A stretch of DNA of 64,000 nucleotides from Synchiropus splendidus (lineage: Eukaryota > Chordata > Actinopteri > Syngnathiformes > Callionymidae): positions 9,377,501-9,441,500 of the forward strand of contig NC_071340.1 of NCBI RefSeq assembly GCF_027744825.2, given 5' to 3'. The position numbers were made by a program, and so were the translations under genes. The notes below the pieces were generated by a model that worked only from the letters and a program-made list of their open reading frames with translations, was not told the DNA's origin and ran no database searches. The first letter of the stretch is position 1, and each line of letters begins with the position of its first letter. Shown piece by piece: positions 1 through 10,961 of this stretch.

Positions 1-1922
1 TTCTTTTAACATTCCAATTTCAGTCAGACTGTGTTGTTCATCACCACTTTTTTTTTTTTTACCATGTAGGACTTTCATACTACATCAAAACAACATTCTT
101 AATTCTTATAAAATACGTTGTTGTTCTGTCTTGCCTAGTGATATTTGTCAAAGAAGCATTGCGTTCTAAAACTTTTGTTCCAAAGTGATACTGATTTTCT
201 TTTGACACAGAAGCCTGTGCCACCATTTCTGTGTGGATGACAATAACAATTGCCAAAATTACAGCGTGATCATATTCAGTTGAAACTGAATCGCTAGTTG
301 CTGGAAGAAAACAAGTTGAGAAGAACAATAATTGAGACACAGCTTGTTGCGGCCTTGCAGATGGACTGAAAGAGTGGAGTTAAAGGCTCTTTGCACTGGA
401 ATGTCCTAGTACTTATTGCTTCATTCACAGATCAGAGGTCAGTAGTAGAGAGATGCTGTAGTGAAGCTCACAACAATCGTGTTTGCTAGCTTTATCACAT
501 TTCCAATTTTGTACAACAGCAGCTTCACCCAACTTTGATATTTATATTTATTCATTAACTCATTAGATTGTGCCCCAAGGTTGCTCATACAGCAACAAGT
601 TTCAATCCCTAATGGATGCAGGAGTAGTTGATATTTATTGAGCATATTTACTTTGCACCAGAAATCTGAAGATCGAAATCTTCAAATGCAAATATACTGA
701 ACAACTATGAACAAGTAATCAATATTAACAGCAATAAACTGGAATGAGCTTCATTCATATACGTGTTGAAAAGGCGCTTCACGTTGAACTTCAGTAGCAT
801 AAAAAGTGGAGGTATGTCATACTGCAGTTATCATATTTAAGAGTTTGAGGTTGTCAGAGTGCCTCAGTTTTGAATGCAGGTTAAAAAAAAAAAAACACAC
901 ATTACGACTCATAAATAACCAGTTTTCTGTGTTGATATGAGAAATAAAGAAAGCGTGATGCAGATTTCCATCTACACAAGTAAAGTAGAATCCGCCTGTA
1001 CAGACAACTACAACACTCAAGCAATCTCCGAGCACTGTGAGTGATGTCAGCTGGTTTTGGGCGACACAGGGTTTTCATGTTTTGCCTTCTGTCTCTTATT
1101 GGAACAATGACCATGTATAGACACATTTCTCTTCATGTTGTGTTCTTCTGTCATTGGCCTTCGCCAAGTGAGAACCACGGGCTCCGACAACAAATCCGTC
1201 TCCTTCGACCGTCCTCATGCATGTCCACCTCATCCACGTCTGTAATCTTCTCTTTAGCCAAATGTAGATTTTGTCCACAACGCAGCATGAACATGACTTC
1301 TATGGGAGTGGCTGCAATATTGTTCAAGAAATTCCATTATGTTGTTAATTATTTGAGTTGATTTATTACTTTTTTGATGCATCTTTTTAACAATAAAAGC
1401 TGACAAAAGTCACTCTGCAATCTGGATGTTTCATTCTGCAACTGACATTTTCTGATCATGATATATCACAGTGTCGAACAAGGAAACAAGGTTGAGCTCC
1501 TTCCTATGTCTGGCACCAAAGATGCAAGCTTCAATATCTGCCAGTTATGCTCAATACAGCTTTCAAAATAGCACATGCACAATGTTTAACAGGGTAAGTT
1601 GAAGTAGATGTTTTTTAAATGTAATTATTATTATTGAATTATTTTTTTAAATCAAATTATAATATGTTTACATGGTGAACCTAAAATCAATATGTTCTCA
1701 GTTTTCATAATGAATATATTAGCCATAGCAAGTATTAACAAGCAGAGTCTGTACTTAAATGTCACTTGAACTTTTTTGATAAAATGTAATTGTGATCTAT
1801 TCACAATAGCGACTAATGTTGTGATTATGGAAGCCCCACTTCATGACACTATAAATACTTGGAGAAAAAAAACAGGGGTGGAGGGAATTACATGTAGGTT
1901 AGAAATAATAATAATAATAATA

Positions 1923-1961
<39 letters not shown>

Positions 1962-2085
1962 AATAGTATGTTGAAACATTTGAAACTGGATTTGGCGCCA
2001 CGAGACGCGGAACCTTCAGTCTGGACACGGGTTTCACGACGGACAGTTTTGTGTGACGCACGAATGCTTGAGCACCTTGTTTGAA
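1..2085. other. Upstream non-coding DNA of PPIL3
   Basis: I find no supported gene in this stretch. Open frames such as the plus-strand one at 1041-1361 show no recognisable family motif and no exon structure. The last 130 bases before the PPIL3 start codon presumably hold its promoter and 5' untranslated region; a GGCGCC lies near 1994, but I see no clear TATA box. A plus-strand AATAAA lies near 1392, with no gene in front of it that I can support. Confidence 0.5.
1904..1960. repeat. Palindromic (AAT)n/(ATT)n microsatellite
   Basis: A run of AAT units switches at about 1923 to a run of TTA units, so the two halves are reverse complements and could fold into one long AT hairpin. It lies about 125 bases upstream of the PPIL3 start codon, probably close to or inside its promoter. 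Confidence 0.9.
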
Positions 2086-3863
2086 ATGGTAAACTTCGCT
2101 CCTCACCTCCTGAACTACGTTACTCCAAACCAATGTATTCGCTGTCACTTTTGTAATAAAGTGTGTTGTAAAATATAGTTCTATGTTGGCCGGTGCGCTA
2201 CGGTTCCTCGCTCCGTGTTCGTGTGCATCATCCGTGTGTTGCTTTGTATCTCAGCCAGGTTCTGACGCTTCTCTGTCTCGTCCTCCAGGCTGTCACGCTT
2301 CACACAGATCTAGGAGAAATCAAGATTGAATTGTTTTGTGAACGGACCCCAAAGTCGTCGGAGGTATGTTAACTACAACAATAAAACCGTGCTCATATCA
2401 ATGTTGACGTTTTGCTCCGGACGTCGTGAGGAAATGGCACATTTCTTTGTGAACGTGATCCTTATTATTGCGGCTTATTCCCTCGACGGGAGCGTGAGCG
2501 AGTGCGGTCAGTCCCAGCTGTCAATCCATCACAGGACTCACTGACTGATATCCACTCTTACACCCGCGTCTACTGGCATTTCAGTCACTCTGTAACTCGA
2601 TGTGTCTGGAAAGAAAACTTGCCCAACTCCAGACACAGTTTCCTCCAACTGGAGTCCATCTTCTTACTTCACTTACTAATGAAGAGCATCACTTTTTTTT
2701 CTCTTTTATATATATCATTCATTCATTAATACAGACAATGTAAATATGTGGATAAAGGGATCATATTTCTGTTTTGTTTCACTACAATGGCTGACCCTAC
2801 TGTAGTGTGAAATGTCAAGATTGTTTCATTTTTTTGTATTCAAAGAATGATTTTGTTCTGGTTTTATGTTGTGTTTCATACAAATATACTGCATTATGCT
2901 TCACAGAACTTCCTTGCCTTGTGTGCCAGTGGCTTTTACAATGGTTGCATCTTTCACCGCAATATTAAAGGCTTCATGGTTCAAACTGGAGATCCCACAG
3001 GTTGGTGGCTTTGTCTTTCCTCTTTAAAAAACACTTGGGATGGTGAAGCGCTTTGGTGTGTGCAGGCTTTCTTTCTGAGTAAGGACGAATAAGGGGGGTT
3101 TCTTGCTTAAAAATGGAGCACAAAATTAGGCTGGATATTTTTTTTTCAATCCTTCTTATTGGGAATATTGAATTATCTGATTTATTGCTGAAAGAATTGA
3201 TAAATCAGTCCAAACATGTATGCTTTGTTTTTATTTGTCTATAGTATTTCATTTGGATATACTCAATTGTTCCTACAGTATAATACATTCAGCAAATACA
3301 GTCATTCTTCCATTTTGCTTCATAATTTAAATCAACAATTTTAAAACACAGACCTCATTTGTTTTTCATTTTTCTCCTTCCAGGCACAGGAAAAGGAGGA
3401 ACCAGCATGTGGGGTCGAAAATTCGAGGATGAGTTCAATGAACACTTGAAAGTGAGCTTGTCATCGGTGATATCATTTCCAACTGCCTCTCATTGTTTTT
3501 GACTGTCGCCTTCTGTCGGCTTGTTTTATAGCACAACGTGAGAGGTATTGTCTCGATGGCAAACAACGGGCCGAACACAAACGCCTCGCAGTTTTTCTTC
3601 ACGTACGCCAAACAGCCTCACCTTGACATGAAGTACACGGTCTTTGGAAAGTACGTGACTGTGTGCCTGCCATGATGCCAGATGCGTGTCAGAACAGTGT
3701 CCCTTCAAATCACACCCTTTTTTTCTTGCTTTGCAGGATCATCGATGGCTTTGAAACACTGGACGAACTGGAGAAACTGCCGGTTAACGAAAAGACATTC
3801 CGACCATTAACTGAAACCAGGATCAAAGACGTCACCATTCATGCAAACCCTTTTGCCGGCTAG
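2086..3863 (+). CDS. ppil3: PPIL3, cyclophilin-type peptidyl-prolyl isomerase (complete, 6 exons)
   Basis: Peptidyl-prolyl cis-trans isomerase-like 3, a single-domain cyclophilin known from spliceosomal complexes. Exons: 2086-2088, 2289-2363, 2907-3000, 3384-3451, 3532-3650, 3737-3863; all introns are GT-AG and the joined frame is 486 nt, giving 161 residues, the length of the human protein. The first coding exon contributes only the ATG, directly followed by a donor (GTAAAC); the next exon begins [14 protein letters not shown]. The cyclophilin signature [14 protein letters not shown] is at residues 42-55 with the catalytic Arg44. [20 protein letters not shown] and the C-terminal [11 protein letters not shown] are also typical of PPIL3. 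The next gene downstream is on the same strand, but nothing suggests co-transcription. Product call is near certain; the start is supported by splice phase and by the GAAATGG context formed after splicing. Confidence 0.97.
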
Positions 3864-3979
3864 AAAACAAGGAGAGCCAAAAAACGTATATTATGGCTTA
3901 ACTAATGGAATGATCACAATTTTAATAGAAAAAAATGTACCAGGTATCATTCACAATCTTTGTCTTGGAGAACCATGTA

Positions 3980-4052
3980 AATAAATGCCTTTTTTTTTAA
4001 CAAATATTTTGTCATTTGTGTCATAATTTCCTGCACCAGACGGACAAATAAA
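3980..4052 (+). terminator. Poly(A) signals of PPIL3
   Basis: Two AATAAA hexamers, at 3980-3985 and 4047-4052, lie 117 and 184 bases after the PPIL3 stop codon. Either could set the mRNA end; the sequence alone does not say which is used. Confidence 0.6.
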
Positions 4053-4287
4053 AGTTGCAAAAGGTGTCTATCAGTCAACTGGTTGTTTTGAATGTTTGAT
4101 TTTTCTTTTTGTTGTGACAGGTAAGACATATTGTGCAATTAAATGTTCCTTTTAAAATGTGTTTTTGTTAAAAAAAAAAAAGTTGTATGAATGGAAATAA
4201 GGTGAATAAGGCGCATATAAGCAATAACAAAACTAGAGTAACAGATGTTTATGTTACCTGTCATGTCTTTCAGTTATAGTTCAATGT

Positions 4288-4324
4288 TATTTATTTCGAA
4301 TTAATTTTGAATTCGAAATAAATA
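4288..4324. repeat. Perfect 15-bp inverted repeat with 7-nt loop
   Basis: The arm at 4288-4302 (TATTTATTTCGAATT) is the exact reverse complement of 4310-4324, with loop AATTTTG. It sits in the 0.7-kb gap between PPIL3 and the SDR gene. The rest of that gap (3864-4565) is AT-rich and holds no gene that I can see. Confidence 0.9.
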
Positions 4325-4509
4325 CAATTCGAAAACTAATTCAATTTTGATTCATTTGATTTATATCTTATTAATCAGCAAGAATGTAACGACAACTTTG
4401 CGCTTTGGTTGAATGGAAATAACTGATGGGATGATATGTTGAACTCTCGATGGGTCTGTTAAACTACTATCAGTTAACACGGAAGCTGACTACTTTTGCA
4501 ACCAGCTGA

Positions 4510-4517
4510 TGACGTCA
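4510..4517 (+). promoter_or_regulatory. CRE-like TGACGTCA palindrome in SDR promoter
   Basis: A full consensus CREB/ATF site lies 49 bases upstream of the start codon of the SDR gene, where CREs commonly sit in core promoters. No TATA box is obvious nearby. The site is seen in the sequence; its function is inference from position. Confidence 0.55.
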
Positions 4518-4565
4518 TCCGCAGTCGACGGCGCATCTGTCATAGAGTACACGCGCCTCATCTCT

Positions 4566-7112
4566 ATGGCTTCAGACGACGCCTATAAAGTAAGTTAGCT
4601 GGCGCTTGACATGGCTTATCGCTGTTCAGAACACAGTGTAACACAGACGACACTGCTCATACTGACGGTCCAGCTGTGTCAATGTTCCACAGGTGTCGTC
4701 CCTGAGGGGGAAGGTGAGCCTGATCACAGGAGCCAGCTCCGGCATCGGTGCAGGGACCAGTGTTCTCTTCGCCAAGCTTGGAGCTCTGCTGGCGCTCAAT
4801 GGTCGCGACGTGGACAACCTGAACAAAGTGGCCCGGCAGTGTGTTGAAGCTGGCGCTGCGCAGGTATCACGGGCGTTTCTGGCGATGCATGTGGAGCTTG
4901 TGTTGCGCAGTTGTTGACACCGAGCAAATACCACAGTATTTCAGAATCAGAAAAATTTTATTAATCCCAAGGGAAATTGTGTTTCACAATAAATTTAAAA
5001 CAAATAATATTATTAAGTGCAAAAAAAGTGATACAAAAGATCTTACAAAAACGATATGCAACAAATGCAGTTCAAGAACAGAAAACGTGCCAAAGAATCC
5101 TTCACAGTAGTTTTTTCAGAGATGAATTGTACGTTTTTATTGCCACAGGAAGAAAGGACCTCCTGTGGCGCTCAGTCTTTGAGTTGCGTAGTCTCAGTCT
5201 GTTGGTCTGAGTGCTTCTGTATTGGACCAGGAGCTGATGGAGGAGGTGGGTGATGTTGTCCAGGATGCTCCTTAGTTTCAGGAGCATCCTTCTCTCCATA
5301 ACCGTCTCCAAGGAGTCCAGTTTCACCCCCACCACATCACCAGCTTTGAGTGTGTTGAGTCTGTTAGTGTCCGCCACCGTTGATCTGCAACATCCTCAGC
5401 ATTGTCTCGCAGATGTTGAAGGACCTGAGCCTCCTCAAGAAGAAGACAGGACTCTGACCCTTTTTTGTAAAGGGCCTCAGTGTTCCGAGCCAAGTCCAGT
5501 TTTTTGTCTATGAGGACCCCAAGATATTTATTGTCCTCAACCATATCCGCATTGACCCCCCGGATGGAAACAGGGGTCACAGGAGACTTGGTCTAACCTT
5601 GGTCTTGGACTTCTCTAACTTAAGTGCTACATACGATACGAAAGAGCAGCTGCCTCACATTATTGATGCAACTGTACTTGTTTATATTGAAGATAAATTT
5701 GATGGTTAAAACCACAATATGGGTGTTTCTTATTCGAGTGATTGTTTGTTTAAATCTAAAGTAAATATTGAGGTTCAAGCAGACGATGCACCAAGCTCTT
5801 TCAAGCTATTGTAGATTCACTACTGGCTGCTGTGTTTTTAGAGATTTGTATTCTGCCGTGAAGGTTAATGTCTCTCCTGGAGGCAAACTTGCTCCCTGTT
5901 TGAAGTAGATGAATCCAATGCTCTGTTTTTTCGCAGTGTTTAAAGTGTGTTTATATTCATTGTGCTCTCAATTGTCGGCTTCTTTCTAACCTTCAGCTGC
6001 CGCTTGCTTCGACCAATAGCATCTAGTCGCAAGAATAAAAGTGAAGAACCATTAATTTTTATGTTTTTGCTTCCTCATTTATTTATCTGTTGAATGTAGA
6101 ATGTGTTTTCTCTGGCAGCCTCTGCTTCTGCCGGGAGATCTGACCGACGAGGAGTGTGTGAAGAAGACGGTGGAGCAAGTCATCGCTCACTTCGGCCGAC
6201 TGGACGTTCTCATCAACAGCGCCGGCATTCTGATGATGGGCAGCATCGAGACCACCGACCTGGCCCAGTACGACCGTGTGATGAACATCAATGTCAGGTG
6301 GGTTTTAACCCTGAAAACCGCTTTTGAAATGACAGTGACGCCTCGACCTGTGAGCTTAGTTTGTTGCGTGAATTCAAATGACATAGTTTTGTATTGCATT
6401 TGTATGCAATGTGACACAAGCTTGCATGTTTGTATGTCAGTGTGAATGTTAAGACAGAACGTTCAACACTGGTGCTCCACTGTGAGCTCGCCACTTTAAG
6501 AGAACTAGCTGTGCTGCTGGAGTGTCAGAAGCTGACTCGAAACCTTGGAAAAAAAGAAAACAAAGGCGTCACTCGAGGCACCCAAATTTGTCACGGCACT
6601 ACTTTATAGCAGAGATTCTGAATTATAACACTGTTAACTGCCACTATTATCGGTGTATTTTTAAACAGTCATAAAAAAAATGAAAATAACATACTCAACA
6701 TTTCTGCGACACTAACTCTCCACGCCTCTGTAAATAGTATTATTTGTCTATAAAATTATGATAGTACACCCTGCATAACATTGTATCCTTGTTAACATGA
6801 AATAAAAGAAAAAAGAAAGTAATATAGATTAACAACAAAGAATAATCCTATTAAGATTGTTTTTGTCTGTAACAGAAAAAACTTTAAGTGCATCAAAAAA
6901 ATCACGAGTGTATGTGCAATGACACTTTATCTTAGTAGGACAAAAAAGTATCACATGTGCCTGCCCCACTATTTGAGAAGGACTACACCAATGTATCTTT
7001 AATATAAACACTATTAAAGATGTGTTCACTGATTCATTTGTTTCAAATTGTTAAGCTGCCTCTGATGCAAATAGTACAAAGCAAATATATATATTATTTT
7101 TTTAATATTTTT

Positions 7113-7160
<48 letters not shown>

Positions 7161-8546
7161 AGTTGTAGTTGAATCCACAGAGTCTGGAAACAATAGTACA
7201 CACCCTCGTCTTCCTCATCTCTCAGGAACATATATAACCTGTGTATAACCTAAGTTCAGGTTGCGGGGGCAGCAGCTGAAGTGAAGAGTCCCTCATGCTC
7301 CGTTGTACTGGACTACTGAGGAGATGTGTGGTTGTCTATGAGCCGTACAAAGACGCGATATCCCTGTGGTTGGCTCTGCAGGTCCGTCTTCCATCTGACT
7401 CATCTCTGCGTCCCTCACCTGATAAAGACCAAAGGCTCCATCGTCAACGTGTCCAGCGTCAACGGTCAGAGATCAGTGAGTGGCGAGCCTCTTCTTCTTC
7501 GCTTCCATTCATTCCATTCAGTGTTTTCTCTCATTAGTTCCCCGGCGTTCTGGCGTACTGCATGTCCAAGTCAGCCATCGACCAGCTCACGTGCTGCACT
7601 GCGCTTGGTGAGTGAAGTTGAGTGAATCGCCACGACAACAGGGCGCGTCAGTTCCTCACTTTTTTATTTTCAACTTTCAGAACTGGCATCGAAGCAGGTC
7701 CGAGTGAACTCTGTCTGGTACGTCTCATTCGAAACAGCGGATCATATAAGATTATGAACACTTGGCTGATGTTGGTCGAGACTTTTTGGCAGTGGTCAGT
7801 TACAGCATTCAAACATACTTGGAAACCCAAATTACTTCAACATGGTCCTCAATGTATAAACTAAGAAATACCTATAGCCATATTTATTGAATGCAACCAA
7901 GGAATTTTCTAGAGTTTTTGCCCTCATTGTTGCACATCAGTCGCCCTCACTTGGTGTTTCAGTAGCTAAACCTCACCTCCGGTTGTTCCAGAGGACCCAG
8001 TCAGAAAAGCCTATGAGGTTTCACCGTTTTATTCTTTGACTTTTAATGCTCAATTCAGCATCAACCGGTACTAGGTCTGTTAACACTTGAGCTTGAACAC
8101 ATGGATCATGTGGAGCTGTTCTGAGATGCTCACTGATGAAGACAAAAGAAATGCCAGCTGGTCGTAATACTCTGGCCGATGGACTGATGTCTTCTACTCA
8201 CGCAGATCAGGAGCATACTTTCCTCTCTCACTAATGTTTTCATCCTCAGTCCTGGTGTGATCGTGACTGAAGTCCACAAAAGAGCAGGACTAGATGAGGC
8301 GCAGTACGCGCAGGTATTTCCCAGTCTGCTCTCTACCTGACACTAACAACACCTGTTTATATAGGATACTCGTGTCTTCTTCTACAGTTCCTGGAGAAGT
8401 GTAAAATCACCCACGCCCTGGGGCGTCCAGGAGAGGTGGATGAAGTCGCCCACAGCATCGCCTTCCTGGCGTCTGACGCTGCCAGCTTCATCACTGGGGT
8501 CAACCTGCCTGTAGACGGAGGCCGACATGCCATGTGTCCTCGATAA
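4566..8546 (+). CDS. Short-chain dehydrogenase/reductase, FabG-like (complete, 8 exons)
   Basis: Classical SDR, a probable NAD(P)(H)-dependent oxidoreductase; substrate unknown. Exons: 4566-4589, 4693-4863, 6119-6297, 7382-7475, 7538-7607, 7681-7717, 8250-8313, 8388-8546. They join to 798 nt (265 residues) with GT-AG introns and consistent phases. Cofactor motif TGASSGIG is at residues 20-27, NSAG at 98-101, Asn at 123 (NINV), catalytic Ser at about 150 (IVNVSSVNG), the YxxxK pair Tyr163/Lys167 (YCMSK), and the PG motif near 193. Length and motif order match bacterial FabG and uncharacterised vertebrate homologues annotated as 3-oxoacyl-ACP-reductase-like. I see no signal peptide or membrane segment, so a soluble protein is likely. 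Intron 2 carries a LINE fragment and intron 3 a long TA microsatellite. The start was chosen because the eight-codon first exon ends in a good donor (GTAAGT) in phase 0. I do not assign a gene symbol. Confidence 0.93.
4938..5605 (-). mobile_element. L2-like LINE fragment (ORF2 C-terminus plus 3' end)
   Basis: Read on the minus strand, 5580-5323 encodes EDNKYLGVLIDKKLD, then ALYKKG, and 5377-5102 encodes AGDVVGVKLDSLETVMERRM, LRSILDN and SFLPVAIKTYNSSL. These are the C-terminal tail motifs of fish L2/Maui-type reverse transcriptase ORFs. Frame breaks show that it is dead. It ends near 4940 in a TTTATTAATCCCAAGGGAAA-type sequence that resembles the conserved 3' terminus of these elements. It is inserted in intron 2 of the SDR gene in antisense orientation. 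Confidence 0.8.
7115..7154. repeat. (TA)n microsatellite
   Basis: About 20 TA units preceded by further AT-rich sequence from 7086. It lies in intron 3 of the SDR gene, about 230 bases before exon 4. Confidence 0.95.
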
Positions 8547-8561
8547 GTTTGTGGCTGTGCG

Positions 8562-8616
8562 AATGAATTTACCGACACAGTCTTTTAGAAGAAAGGACTG
8601 TGTCGGTAAATTCATT
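8562..8616 (+). repeat. Perfect 21-bp hairpin in SDR 3' UTR
   Basis: The arm at 8562-8582 is the exact reverse complement of 8596-8616, separated by 13 bases (TTTTAGAAGAAAG). It begins 15 bases after the SDR stop codon, so it would be transcribed in the 3' UTR as a strong stem-loop. Most of the loop could extend the stem across a one-base bulge. Confidence 0.95.
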
Positions 8617-9054
8617 GTGTGCCATATAGGCCTTCTGTGCTCAGGAAACTGGTGTTTTCAGGCATTGAAACGGCAACTTCTTTAAACTGGACCCAGCGTG
8701 GATGGAATCGAAAACATGGATGTCATCTCCAAATGTAGTTCTCATTTGTTCTTCTGTGCTTGGTAGACAATGGCATCCATCTTTTGCATATGTGTCAAGT
8801 AGTACAGGCCTGACTTGGACTTGTTTCCGAAGTATTTTCCTTGAAGATCCTGGTTTTTACAGTTTATTACTTTGAAAGACACTACAATTACTGAAGGTAT
8901 TCTTTAGAAAAATATATTAAAATGATTAAATTTGAAAAAAAAATTCAATAACTAACAAATGAATTTAAATGAAAACAAAGGTGACAGGTGGAAGAGATGT
9001 TGAAGTACCTGTTAAAATGAGGGAAAGTAGTGGTGGCTAGTGTTGCAGTCAAGA

Positions 9055-9200
9055 CCACAATAGTGATGGGTAAATGAAGCATCATAAAGTGTCTCGACAC
9101 AATGACAGTGTTGATACTGTGTCACTGAATACTGACACCTGCTGGACATTTGAAATCCCTGCGGGCAACTTTCTTGACAGACTGAACTGACACTGATTTG
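9055..9200. mobile_element. Possible hAT-like repeat remnant
   Basis: A segment starting TAGTGATGGGTAAATGAAGC and running through a GTGTCACTGAATACTGACAC stretch resembles dispersed non-autonomous hAT-type repeats common in fish. I found no clear second terminus or target duplication, so this is a resemblance only. Confidence 0.3.
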
Positions 9201-10297
9201 ATGACTTACTGTGTATAATAATATCATTTAAGTCTTCATTATTCCATATCTTTTAATAACGTGAACACGTACCGTAATGTGAAAAACGTTTTTCAATTTT
9301 CTAAATTAAATGATACCTTGAAATTAATTTGAATTAGAATGTAACAAGACAAGTTGAAAATCTGAGACAAACTAGGTAAAAATTGAAATAAATACATTAT
9401 TCTGCGATAGGAGATCACAATGGTCCCATACAGACAGCTTACGTTTCCCTTGGAGCTGCCCCCTCGATCCACAAAGACGTTCACAAGGAACCGTGAGATT
9501 AGACTGTTTCTGCAGTTGCATCCTGCTGACAGATGCGCTTCCTTATGAACACAGTTCGGCGCGTTTTTGCTGAGTCGACACAGTCACGTGATTTTCATAA
9601 AGCCGTGCACGCACGTGTTGTGGAACCCATCACGAGACCATGACACATGGTCCGAAGTCTGGAGCACATCATGACTGAGTCATGGTGTGAAAATGAATGG
9701 AGAACAATGAGTCTCTTAGTCATTTTTAAACTACAAAACACCGTTGACATCAGTCCCCATCCCAGTTGACTTGGAGTAGTTATTTTAGGGTTGCTGAATA
9801 AATATTTGTCATTTTCAATCTGCTCTAAAGGAAGATTTCCATCAACCCAAGTGTCTAATTTGCCATTAATCTTGAGATCACTCTAGTTGACCCTCGATGC
9901 CGCTTTGTGTTTGGAGATTTGACATTCACAATCAGGAAAAGTGTAATGTAAATAGTATCTGATATAAATACAGCAATTGGTTAATGGCCACAAACTTAAC
10001 ATTCAGGTGGTGTTTTTTCCAAAAATAAAATGCTACATTTTTCTGCAGTTTAACATGTAAATGTTGGTCTAGACAGTCCAGCTTGGCTGAGATTCTATGG
10101 CAAAACCAAGACCTTAAAGTTGTGGTCTTGGGTCTGGACCTGAGACCACAACACGTCTACATAACTAGGGTCCTAATGTAGTTGCCATTAAAAGTAGATG
10201 AGAAGAAGAAACAGCTTATTACAATGACACAAAATGTCAAAATGGAGGCAGCATGAAAACCTGCAAATAGAGACTGTGAGAAGGATCTGTCTTATAA

Positions 10298-10303
10298 TTT
10301 AAT
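10298..10303 (-). terminator. Candidate poly(A) signal (ATTAAA) of the collagen gene
   Basis: On the minus strand an ATTAAA variant hexamer lies about 660 bases after the collagen stop codon at 10962. It is the best candidate I see in the first kilobase; a canonical AATAAA appears only near 8863-8868. Weak evidence. Confidence 0.3.
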
Positions 10304-10961
10304 GATTTGAACAAGCACATTGTTAAATTTCCCTTTGTTTTCTTTACAAAGCACCAACAAAGATCGGTCGTGTCGACTGCAGCACCAAGACTCTCCCTCA
10401 CTTACGGAGCGGCGCACACTCGGGGGGTGTAGAGCAGGAAGAGGTAGCGTCTCTTGACACGTCTCTGGACAGATTCTGTGGCAGACCTGACATGAAAATG
10501 ATGGCACAGCAGTAGTGTGAGTGGGTTTTCTCAGCTCTGGGGCGGCTCAGACGGAACAAACCTGAAGACAGAGAGTGTCAGAATGACAGTTTCACCTGAT
10601 GATGATATTGTGGAGGCTGCAGATGAAAACTATTGCACCTTTAAATCACAATTTACAGGACACACACACAGATATAAATAAACACTTATGGGACAATAAT
10701 TGCTTTGCTTATGCGCTGAGCAACTGATACTGGATCAGACCGTGCAGGGATATTGTACACCGTGGTCCTGCAATCCATACATTATTTCCTAAATCCAGGG
10801 CCATTCAGGTCTTGTTTCACAAGTCTCTGAAAACAGAAGCTTATTCGAGTCATCCATGGGCCGACATTGACCGTAGTCTTTCAGAGTCTCGCTTCTGTGT
10901 CTGCAGTCCGAGCATTTTTTCTTGAGAATATCCAGGTGTTCTCTCCGTCTTTGAGGAGCAC

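Larger units (their letters stand above)
8547..10961. other. Intergenic region between convergent SDR and collagen genes
   Basis: It holds the 3' ends of two convergent genes. On the SDR side there is a perfect hairpin at 8562-8616 and weak ATTAAA hexamers at 8916 and 8925. On the collagen side a minus-strand ATTAAA lies at 10298-10303. A possible hAT-like remnant lies near 9055-9200. I see no other gene; minus-strand open frames at 9012-9227 and 9293-9484 have no recognisable motif. Confidence 0.5.

Noticed and set aside
1041..1361. 106-codon plus-strand open frame followed by AATAAA
   Set aside because: No recognisable family, no exon borders and a poor composition for a gene. The opposite strand is also open in part, which is typical of chance frames.
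1776..2084. Open frame with a long isoleucine run
   Set aside because: It is a translation of the (ATT)n microsatellite.
10292..10507. Minus-strand frames near 10400 that looked like the last collagen exon (ending ...VCAAP)
   Set aside because: The true last exon is at 10962-11108, ending LEVGPVCFL with correct splice phase. The 10400 frames are 3' UTR or intergenic.
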